This document shows positions 1 to 5,085 of a stretch of 5,944 nt of DNA, one piece after another. Source of the DNA: Terriglobia bacterium (GTDB lineage: Bacteria; Acidobacteriota; Terriglobia; UBA7540); contig JASHTR010000512.1 in NCBI GenBank assembly GCA_030040455.1, forward strand, positions 1-5,944, read 5' to 3'. The position numbers and the translations under genes were made by a program. Under the pieces are notes generated by a model, which worked only from the letters and a program-made list of their open reading frames with translations, was not told the DNA's origin and searched no databases. The stretch's first letter is position 1, and the number at the start of each line of letters is the position of its first letter.

Positions 1-2
1 AG

Positions 3-449
3 AAGAACGCGACCATCTTTGCACGCTACTGGGTTCAGGCGCTGCACGATCCTGACGCGGACATTGACAAAAACGACGCGATCAGCGCCCTCGAAGCCTT
101 CCAGTACGCCCAGCGCAAGACTGCCGATTTCTACGAATCGCAGAAGCGGTTGGCCACCGAGCACGCCGTGTTTGAGGATACCGGGAAGAATGAAGCGGTG
201 CGCCAGCCTTCGGCGGAGAGCGGTGAAGGGCTCTTGCTCTCCAACTTCATCGTCCTTCGCCTGGGTGCTCGGCAGAAGGCGGCGAACAATCCTGCCCAAC
301 GCGCCCTGCTGGCGAAAAAAGAGGCGTTGGAACGCCGGATCGAGAGCCTGAAGTACAGGAAGGCGGCGATGTCGCAGGAAGAATACGAGGAGCAGCTCAA
401 GGCCGCATTGATAGAGCTGGCGCGCGTCCAGGAGGAGCTGGACAAGTAG
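3..449 (+). CDS. C-terminal part of an unidentified protein with EF-hand-like loop and helical tail (5' truncated)
   Basis: The reading frame is open from the window edge to the TAG at 447-449, so the true start lies upstream and only the last 148 residues are visible. Residues 20-31 (bases 60-95) read DIDKNDAISALE. This fits the EF-hand calcium loop at positions 1 (D), 3 (D), 5 (N), 8 (I) and 12 (E), with D instead of the usual G at position 6. From about residue 100 the chain is rich in K, E, R, L and A (for example KKEALERRIESLKYRK and ALIELARVQEELDK), which suggests an amphipathic helix or coiled coil. I see no membrane segment in this part. A start codon at 150 (TTG) would also be in frame, but unbroken coding-like sequence upstream argues against it. 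I do not recognise the family with certainty. A link to large secreted or caspase/C13-like proteins near Bat-type loci is only a weak recollection. It runs in the same direction as the TPR-peptidase gene 206 bp downstream. Confidence 0.75.
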   Translation, partial: KNATIFARYWVQALHDPDADIDKNDAISALEAFQYAQRKTADFYESQKRLATEHAVFEDTGKNEAVRQPSAESGEGLLLSNFIVLRLGARQKAANNPAQRALLAKKEALERRIESLKYRKAAMSQEEYEEQLKAALIELARVQEELDK

Positions 450-530
450 TGCTGGACTTGAACACGGCATTGAGAATGTGAGAAGAATCTGGTTTACCGG
501 CAAAAGGCATCGCGCAAAGCTAAAAACCAA

Positions 531-603
531 GTTGAAAGTCAAAAGTCAAGAGTTAAAGGATTTATCCTTATAAACTTTCGACTCTCGACTTTGAACTTTC
601 AAC
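531..603. repeat. Long imperfect inverted repeat made of 7-bp units
   Basis: The left arm from 531 (GTTGAAAGTCAAAAGTC) pairs imperfectly with the right arm ending at 603 (GACTTTGAACTTTCAAC), and homology continues inward to about 558/576. Each arm is also a run of degenerate heptamers: gaaagtc, aaaagtc, aagagtt, aaaggat on the left (534-561) and aactttc, gactctc, gactttg, aactttc on the right (573-600). A small alternative hairpin AAGGA-TTTA-TCCTT lies in the centre (556-569). A TATAAA at 569-574 could be a -10 box for the downstream gene, but I find no convincing -35. There is no T-run after the stem, so a rho-independent terminator is unlikely. It looks like a dispersed palindromic (REP/MITE-like) element. 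It is the only structure I see in the 450-655 gap. Confidence 0.6.
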
Positions 604-655
604 TCGTCTTGGCGAGAGGTCTTGCATTTTTCACACATTCTGGGGAAGCACGCAA

Positions 656-2941
656 GTGAGAAGAGGAATCCGAGCATGGACGCTCTGGATAGTTGCCTTG
701 GCCTGCGCCAGCGTAGCCTATACGGTCACGCCTGAGAGCTGCCAGGCTTTGCGCAAGCATGGCCGTCGCGCCGAAGCGCAGCGCTGCTTTGAAGCGCTTA
801 CGCGCACCCGCGACCCCTACCTTCGCGCCGAGGGCTACTGGGGCCTCGAAAGGTACGAGGAGGCGAACGACGAGTTTCGCGCCGCAGTGGCCCAATCGGA
901 CAGGAACGCTTATTACCGCGTCCGATGGGGCCTCTTGCTGCACGAACGGTTCAATAACGCCGACGCTGAAGACCTCTTCAAGGAAGCCCTGCAAAGGGAC
1001 CCTAAAAACGCTCAAGCCTATCTGGGCCTCGCCCTCGTCAGCGCGGACGGATTCGACAACAAGGCGATCCTATGGACCGCCAAGGCGCTGGAGCTCAACC
1101 CGAAGCTCGTTGAGGCTCACGAGCTGATGGCGAACCTGGCGCTCGAGGACTCGAATACCCGGCAGGCCATCGAACAGGCTGACGAGGCTCTCAAGCTCTC
1201 TCCCGACGCCCTCAATGCGATGGCCATCCACGCGGCAGTCGAGGTGCTCGCCGATCGGTCGCCCGACGAGTGGTTCGGAAAGATCCGCCAGGTCAATCCC
1301 TCTTATGGGGAGGCTTGGGCTCTCGTCGCGCACCATCTCGAGCTCCACTACCGCTACGAGGATGCCATCACCTATTACCGCGAGGCTGTGGAGCTCGACC
1401 CGCGATTTTGGCCAGCTCGCTCGGAACTCGGCATTAACCTGATGCGTCTCGGCCAGGAAGAGGAAGCGCGCCGGCAGCTCGAAATGTGTTACGACGGCGG
1501 CTATAGAAACGCGGCCACTGTCAACAGCCTTCGTCTGCTGGATAGCTATAAGAACTTTGTCACAATCAAGGTAGCGGCGGGCCTCAGCCCGACAATCCCG
1601 GCACCGGCCGGCCTAAAGGACGGCGCTGCCTCAGCGGCAACGCCCGAGACGGAAGCACTCCTTAGACTCCACCAGAAGGAAGCCAACCTGCTGCGACCCT
1701 ACTTTGAGGCGGAGCTCAAGCGGGACATTGCTGACTACGAGAAAAAGTACAGGATGACGCTTCCTGGTCCGGTTGAAGTGGACGTCTTCCCGGACCATGA
1801 GGATTTCGCCGTCCGCACGACGGGGATGCCGGGCCTCGGCGCGCTCGGTGTCACTTTCGGGGAGGTGGTTGCGATGGATAGTCCCTCCGCCCGCGAGCCT
1901 GGCAGCTACGACTGGGCCGACGTACTGCGGCATGAGATGAGCCACGTCTTTATTCTCACCGCCACCCACCATCGCGTGCCGCGCTGGTTCACTGAGGGCT
2001 TGGCCGTGCATGAAGAGACAGAAGCCTCCCGTGAGTGGGGCAACCGCCTCACGCCCGACGTCCTGATCGCCTTCCAGGAAAAGAAATTCCTTCCGGTTAC
2101 GGAGCTCGATCGGGGGTTCGTCCGTCCGGAGTATCCTTCGCAGGTCGTCGTTTCGTATTTTCAGGCGGGAAGCATCTGCGATTACATCAAGGACCGCTGG
2201 GGCGACGACAAGCTGCTTGACATGGTGCACTCTTTCGCCCTGCACAAAACCACGGCCGAAGTTATCCAGCAGGATTTAGGCATGGCACCGGAGGAATTCG
2301 ACAAACAGTTTGAGGATTGGCTCAACAAGGATATTGGCCAGACCGCAGCCAACTTCGACGAGTGGAGCAAGCGTATGAAAGAAGTGGCTCAGCTTGCCCA
2401 GCATGGCGAATACGACATGGTGCTCAAAGAAGGAGACACAGTCCGCCGCATGTACCCTGAATACGTCGGGGACGACAACGCCTATCAGTTTCTGGCCGAG
2501 GCGGACCTTGCCAAGGGAAACCAGCAGTCCGCCGCCGCCGTGCTAACCGAATACGAAAGGATGGGTGGGATCAATCCAGGATTGCTCAAAGAACTAGCGT
2601 CTCTTGAAGAGAAGCTCGGCAAGCCTCAGGAGGCGGCGAACACTCTCGATCGGATCAACTATGTCTACCCGATCGACGAAGACCTTCACCGGCATCTAGG
2701 AGACCTGTGGCTCGCTCAGAAGAACTACGACGGCGCAATCCGTGAATACTCCGCGGTGGTCGCCATGCATCCCCTCGATATCGCCTCCGCGCAGTTTAAC
2801 CTGGCCCGTGCTTACTTTGCCGAGGGTCAGAAGCAGGAGGCCGAAGAGCACCTCTTGACTTCACTCGAGTCCGCCCCCGACTATCGCCCCGCCCAGAAAT
2901 TGCTGCTACAAATCGAGGATGCAAAAGAGAGAAGGCAATAG
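656..2941 (+). CDS. Exported TPR protein with central gluzincin (peptidase MA-like) metallopeptidase domain
   Basis: This 761-residue protein starts at GTG 656, behind a purine-rich GGGGAA at 642-647 (8-nt spacing). That start exposes a good signal peptide: a basic MRRGIR, a hydrophobic stretch at about 8-21, and a likely cut after SVA at residue 21. ALAC at 14-17 is a poor lipobox. TPR-like helices fill about 60-285, clearest at 119-152 (ending ALELNPK) and 218-251 (ending AVELDPR). A second TPR array occupies about 609-757. Between them, about 347-545, is a zinc metallopeptidase domain. H426-E427-M-S-H430 is the HExxH motif, and E447 in WFTEGLAVHEE is the expected third ligand, as in the peptidase MA-like families. 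All catalytic residues expected for activity are present. The protein probably acts in the periplasm or on the envelope, where the TPRs would bind partners or substrates; the substrate is unknown. The gene ends 7 bp before an intergenic repeat. Confidence 0.88.
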   Translation: MRRGIRAWTLWIVALACASVAYTVTPESCQALRKHGRRAEAQRCFEALTRTRDPYLRAEGYWGLERYEEANDEFRAAVAQSDRNAYYRVRWGLLLHERFNNADAEDLFKEALQRDPKNAQAYLGLALVSADGFDNKAILWTAKALELNPKLVEAHELMANLALEDSNTRQAIEQADEALKLSPDALNAMAIHAAVEVLADRSPDEWFGKIRQVNPSYGEAWALVAHHLELHYRYEDAITYYREAVELDPRFWPARSELGINLMRLGQEEEARRQLEMCYDGGYRNAATVNSLRLLDSYKNFVTIKVAAGLSPTIPAPAGLKDGAASAATPETEALLRLHQKEANLLRPYFEAELKRDIADYEKKYRMTLPGPVEVDVFPDHEDFAVRTTGMPGLGALGVTFGEVVAMDSPSAREPGSYDWADVLRHEMSHVFILTATHHRVPRWFTEGLAVHEETEASREWGNRLTPDVLIAFQEKKFLPVTELDRGFVRPEYPSQVVVSYFQAGSICDYIKDRWGDDKLLDMVHSFALHKTTAEVIQQDLGMAPEEFDKQFEDWLNKDIGQTAANFDEWSKRMKEVAQLAQHGEYDMVLKEGDTVRRMYPEYVGDDNAYQFLAEADLAKGNQQSAAAVLTEYERMGGINPGLLKELASLEEKLGKPQEAANTLDRINYVYPIDEDLHRHLGDLWLAQKNYDGAIREYSAVVAMHPLDIASAQFNLARAYFAEGQKQEAEEHLLTSLESAPDYRPAQKLLLQIEDAKERRQ

Positions 2942-2948
2942 GCAGGTG

Positions 2949-3098
2949 TAGTGCAGGGTTTGTTTTGTAACCCCTTCGCTGCGCTCAGGGCAGGCTCTGC
3001 GGCATTGAAAAGCCGTAACGTCGGAGTGCAGACTTTGCGCTGCACCTGATCCTGACCAGTGGCCATGGTCAGGCCTCAAGTTCCAGTATCTAAACAAT
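2949..3098. repeat. Direct repeat copy 1, left of the vapBC cassette
   Basis: This 150-bp stretch aligns with 3786-3945 along its whole length. The first 56 bp (2949-3004 against 3786-3841) differ at only four positions, all transitions, and include a 27-bp identical core at 2978-3004 / 3815-3841. The remainder is more divergent and lacks a net 10 nt near 3005-3012 that are present in copy 2. The element begins 7 bp after the stop codon of the TPR-peptidase gene. The internal hairpin that is perfect in copy 2 is decayed here (arms about 3013-3022 and 3031-3040). It does not look coding. Such GC-rich dispersed intergenic repeats are common in some environmental bacterial genomes. I see no transposase. 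Confidence 0.85.
3051..3073. other. Perfect 8-bp hairpin within repeat copy 1
   Basis: CCTGACCA (3051-3058) and TGGTCAGG (3066-3073) form a perfect stem around a 7-nt loop, and the loop region itself contains TGGCCA. It lies 110 bp downstream of the TPR-peptidase stop codon and upstream of the vapB promoter, so it could end or stabilise the upstream transcript. No T-run follows, which argues against a classical intrinsic terminator. The equivalent part of copy 2 does not preserve the stem. Confidence 0.4.
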
Positions 3099-3102
3099 GA
3101 TA

Positions 3103-3108
3103 TATAAT
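3103..3108 (+). promoter_or_regulatory. Probable -10 box of the vapBC promoter
   Basis: A perfect TATAAT lies in a sharply AT-rich patch (3091-3137) between GC-rich flanks. Transcription from it would begin at about 3114-3116, at the left edge of the palindromic operator. The -35 is weak: TTCCAG at 3081-3086, with 16-bp spacing, is the best I can offer, and it would lie inside repeat copy 1. A weak -35 fits a tightly autoregulated TA promoter but does not prove it. Confidence 0.5.
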
Positions 3109-3114
3109 AATACC

Positions 3115-3135
3115 TTATAGTATTGAATACTATAA
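3115..3135. promoter_or_regulatory. 21-bp perfect palindrome, likely VapB/VapBC operator
   Basis: The arms TTATAGTATT (3115-3124) and AATACTATAA (3126-3135) are exact reverse complements around a single central G. The site lies between the TATAAT -10 box and the vapB ribosome binding site, and would overlap the transcription start and early leader. Antitoxins with a ribbon-helix-helix-like N-terminus bind such palindromes as dimers or tetramers and repress their own operon, more tightly with toxin bound. The assignment as operator rests on position and symmetry. Confidence 0.72.
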
Positions 3136-3147
3136 ATAGGAGAACAC

Positions 3148-3402
3148 ATGGCCCTCAGCATAAAGAATGCGGAAACCGAACGCCTCGCCCGACAGATCGC
3201 CAGAGAGACCGGCGAGTCACTCACCGAAGCGATTCAGCAGGCTCTCAAAGAACGCTTCGAGCGGCTTTCTCAGAGGCGTCGTGGGCGCATTATGACCGAA
3301 AAACTTGAGGATATCCTGCGGCGAATCGATGCCCTTCCGACGCTGGACACTCGGCCGGAGGATGAGATTTTGGGATACGACAGCCAGGGGATACCCCGTT
3401 AA
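3148..3402 (+). CDS. vapB: VapB-type antitoxin (PSK/Rv0623-like transcription factor family)
   Basis: This 84-residue protein starts at ATG 3148 behind AGGAGA at 3138-3143, a strong but closely spaced site. The N-terminus (ALSIKNAETERLARQIA, then ETGESLTEAIQQALKERFERL) matches the PSK-type VapB antitoxins: a short beta strand followed by helices that bind DNA as a dimer. The middle (about 40-60) is basic and helical. The tail ends in DEILGYDSQGIPR, the acidic, glycine-containing segment that in this family wraps the toxin and blocks its active site. Length is typical (about 80-90 residues). The stop TAA (3400-3402) shares its last base with the vapC ATG, giving translational coupling, the usual antitoxin-first order. 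It probably represses its own promoter through the palindrome at 3115-3135. Confidence 0.92.
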   Translation: MALSIKNAETERLARQIARETGESLTEAIQQALKERFERLSQRRRGRIMTEKLEDILRRIDALPTLDTRPEDEILGYDSQGIPR

Positions 3403-3788
3403 TGGTCATTGACACCTCCGCGCTGCTCGCGATCTTTTTGGGAGAGCCAGAGCGAGGGCGGTTCTTGGAGTTCATCACCCAGGCCGACTCGCGACGGATC
3501 TCCGCGGCAAACGTTCTCGAAACGGGTATCGTGTTGGAAGCCCGGCGTGGCGAGTCTGCAGGCCGTGAGTTTGATTTGTTCCTAAATCAAGCCAAGGTCG
3601 AGATCGTTCCCGTGGACGCCGAGCAAATTGAAATTACGCGGCTCGCGTGGCGTAAATACGGCAAAGGTCATCACCCAGCCGCCCTCAACCTTGGAGACTG
3701 CTTCGCGTATGCTCTTGCGAAGGTACTGGGTGAGCCGCTGCTCGCCAAGGGGAGTGATTTCGCGCATACCGACATCAACATCGCATAG
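3402..3788 (+). CDS. vapC: VapC-type PIN-domain ribonuclease toxin
   Basis: This 128-residue protein has the full PIN-domain signature. It opens with VIDTSAL carrying D4; E40 lies in NVLETGIV, D99 in NLGDCFAYALA, and D119 in GSDF, with D124 near the C-terminus. These acidic residues coordinate Mg2+ or Mn2+ for RNA cleavage. Family members usually cut tRNA or rRNA and stop translation when free of VapB; the target here cannot be told from sequence. GSDF replaces the commoner GNDF, a mild change that keeps the acid. The start ATG overlaps the vapB stop (TAATG), so no separate ribosome binding site is needed. The TAG stop codon (3786-3788) is also the first three bases of repeat copy 2. The pair appears intact and probably functional. 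Confidence 0.93.
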   Translation: MVIDTSALLAIFLGEPERGRFLEFITQADSRRISAANVLETGIVLEARRGESAGREFDLFLNQAKVEIVPVDAEQIEITRLAWRKYGKGHHPAALNLGDCFAYALAKVLGEPLLAKGSDFAHTDINIA

Positions 3789-3945
3789 CGCAGGGTTCGT
3801 TTTGTAGCCCCTTTGCTGCGCTCAGGGCAGGCTCTGCGGCACTTCCATTTGCTTGAAAGGCGCAACGTCAGAAGGCAGACGTTGCGCTACATCTGCTCCC
3901 CAACAGCGACCTTGATCAAGCTCCAAGTTTTATTACCTGAACGAT
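3786..3945. repeat. Direct repeat copy 2, right of the vapBC cassette
   Basis: This 160-bp stretch is homologous to 2949-3098 in the same orientation, offset by 837 bp at the left end and 847 bp at the right end because of a net 10-nt insertion near 3842-3852. It starts on the vapC stop codon. It carries a perfect 10-bp inverted repeat, GCGCAACGTC (3860-3869) and GACGTTGCGC (3878-3887), with an 8-nt loop. Its outer edge TAGCGCA (3786-3792) also matches TGCGCTA (3883-3889) in inverted orientation. The preserved stem suggests this copy is less decayed than copy 1. Confidence 0.85.
3860..3887. other. Perfect 10-bp stem-loop in repeat copy 2
   Basis: The stem is GCGCAACGTC / GACGTTGCGC and the loop is agaaggca. 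It lies 72 bp after the vapC stop codon and could act as a 3'-end stabiliser or attenuator of the vapBC transcript. No T-run follows, so intrinsic termination is doubtful. The homologous stem in copy 1 has mismatches. Confidence 0.6.
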
Positions 3946-3972
3946 TCATCCGTTTTTAAGTGCTATTTTCCC

Positions 3973-3990
3973 TTTTACATGCATTTTACA
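3973..3990 (+). repeat. Tandem TTTTACA boxes upstream of moxR
   Basis: TTTTACA occurs at 3973-3979 and again at 3984-3990, 11 bp apart from start to start, close to one helical turn. This arrangement could present two same-face half-sites to a regulator. The second copy overlaps the best -35 candidate. Short AT-rich heptamers also occur by chance, so this is tentative. Confidence 0.3.
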
Positions 3991-4013
3991 CACCTCGTGA
4001 GTGTGTGTAGAGT
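3985..4013 (+). promoter_or_regulatory. Candidate sigma70-type promoter for moxR-DUF58
   Basis: TTTACA (3985-3990, five of six consensus bases) is followed after 17 bp by TAGAGT (4008-4013, four of six). Transcription would start near 4020, leaving a leader of about 34 nt before the moxR ATG. The region has become AT-richer than the flanking genes. No experimental or comparative support is available here. Confidence 0.35.
3987..4009. other. Hairpin with one-base bulge upstream of moxR
   Basis: TACACAC (3987-3993) pairs with GTGTGTA (4003-4009) and CTC (3994-3996) with GAG (3999-4001), giving ten base pairs with a bulged T at 4002. It lies almost exactly in the spacer of the candidate promoter. 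As DNA it is an operator-like symmetric site. As RNA it would need transcription from further upstream. Confidence 0.4.
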
Positions 4014-4053
4014 AGTAATCACAGTAGAGAGTGCATCTAAATATTGTTGACCT

Positions 4054-5082
4054 ATGGCTACTGTTGCCAATCTCAACCTGGATTCGGAAGCCTTGCTGAC
4101 TCGTATCAAGCGCTTTCAGGCCGTGCGCGACAGCATTCTCGCCCAGGTCCGGCAAGTGATCGTCGGGCAGGAAGAAGTTCTTGACCAGATTCTGATTGGG
4201 CTCTTTGTGGGCGGACACTGCCTGATTACAGGCTTGCCCGGCACGGCGAAGACGCTGATGGTCCGCACCATTGCGGAGACGCTGGGACTGGTTTTCAAAC
4301 GGATCCAATTCACGCCGGATTTAATGCCGTCGGATATCACCGGCACCGACATCATCGAGGAAGATCCCACCACGGGTCATCGGCGCTGGACTTTCGTTCG
4401 GGGACCCATTTTTGCCAATATTCTGTTAGCCGACGAAATCAACCGAACTCCACCCAAGACGCAGGCCGCGCTGCTGGAAGCCATGCAGGAACTTTCCTGC
4501 ACGGTCCGGGGCAACCACTACACGCTGCCGTCACCCTTTTTCGTCCTTGCGACCCAGAACCCGATCGAGCTCGAAGGGACTTATCCGCTGCCTGAGGCGC
4601 AGCTCGACCGGTTCCTTTTCAACACGGTCCTCGATTATCTCAGCGCTGAGGACGAAGTGAAGGTCGTCGACCTGACGACCACCACCCACGTCCCTCACGT
4701 CGAGCCGGTCACCGGTGCCGAGGAGATTCTCGATTTCCAGCAATTGGTTCGCATGGTGCCCGTCGCCGAGCCACTGGCTCGCTACGTGGTCATGCTGGTC
4801 CGCGCCACCCGGCACAATAGCGGCATCGCGCCGGACTTCGTCAAGAAATACGTGCGCTACGGAGCGAGTGTCCGCGCCGCCCAATTCATCGTTCTCGCGG
4901 CGAAGGCCCGAGCGCTCGCGCGCCGACGTTACCACGTTGCTTACGAAGACCTCACCGCCCTTGCGCTCCCTGTCCTTCGCCATCGCATTCTGCTGAACTT
5001 CCACGCCGAATCGGACCGCGTGGATGCGGATGAGATTCTCCGCCGCCTGCTCGAACACATGCCGCCGCCTTCAGGAGGCTAG
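4054..5082 (+). CDS. moxR: MoxR-family AAA+ ATPase
   Basis: This 342-residue protein carries all the core motifs of a MoxR ATPase. Walker A is GLPGTAKT at 60-67 (K66); Walker B is LLADEIN with D127 and E128; sensor 1 is ATQNP at 166-170. The YPLPEAQLDRF block at 177-187 includes arginine R186, and sensor-2-like R274 lies in YGASVRAAQ of the C-terminal lid. Length is slightly above the usual 310-330. MoxR proteins are thought to act as chaperones that remodel or insert cofactors into vWA-fold partners, and the partner is typically the DUF58 protein encoded next door. An in-frame TGA at 4048-4050 rules out an earlier start, so ATG 4054 is the first possible start. It has no recognisable Shine-Dalgarno sequence (TATTGTTGACCT precedes it). 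The downstream DUF58 gene starts 3 bp after this stop, so the two are co-transcribed. Confidence 0.95.
   Translation: MATVANLNLDSEALLTRIKRFQAVRDSILAQVRQVIVGQEEVLDQILIGLFVGGHCLITGLPGTAKTLMVRTIAETLGLVFKRIQFTPDLMPSDITGTDIIEEDPTTGHRRWTFVRGPIFANILLADEINRTPPKTQAALLEAMQELSCTVRGNHYTLPSPFFVLATQNPIELEGTYPLPEAQLDRFLFNTVLDYLSAEDEVKVVDLTTTTHVPHVEPVTGAEEILDFQQLVRMVPVAEPLARYVVMLVRATRHNSGIAPDFVKKYVRYGASVRAAQFIVLAAKARALARRRYHVAYEDLTALALPVLRHRILLNFHAESDRVDADEILRRLLEHMPPPSGG
5073..5078 (+). promoter_or_regulatory. Perfect Shine-Dalgarno fixing the GTG start of the DUF58 gene
   Basis: AGGAGG lies inside the last codons of moxR, 7 nt before GTG at 5086. It decides for this GTG as the start. It contrasts with the absent ribosome binding site of moxR and suggests that the second gene is translated independently and strongly. 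Confidence 0.8.
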
Positions 5083-5085
5083 ACG

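Noticed and set aside
19..351. 110-aa + strand frame at the left edge, and its - strand counterpart 131-445
   Set aside because: The frame starting at base 3 has protein-like composition with an EF-hand-like loop and a helical tail. The alternatives are rich in S, R, T and P, typical of out-of-frame reading.
1631..2245. 204-aa open frame on the - strand inside the TPR-peptidase gene
   Set aside because: It lies antisense to a gene with clear domains and motifs. Its translation shows no recognisable family and it is explained by codon bias of the + strand gene.
2881..3097. Two short - strand frames covering repeat copy 1
   Set aside because: Their translations (for example CPERSEG-like strings) come from the repeat itself, and a similar string appears from copy 2 at 3671-3865. 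They are repeat-derived and not genes.
3123..3308. 61-aa + strand frame overlapping the vapB start
   Set aside because: It begins inside the operator palindrome, is out of frame with vapB and shows no family features.
2949..3945. Flanking repeats as ends of an insertion sequence or as a CRISPR array
   Set aside because: The copies are direct and not inverted, no transposase lies between them, only two copies exist, and the interval is a full TA operon and not a spacer.
4531..5058. 175-aa open frame on the - strand inside moxR
   Set aside because: It is an antisense shadow of a strongly conserved AAA+ gene, with no ribosome binding site or family features.
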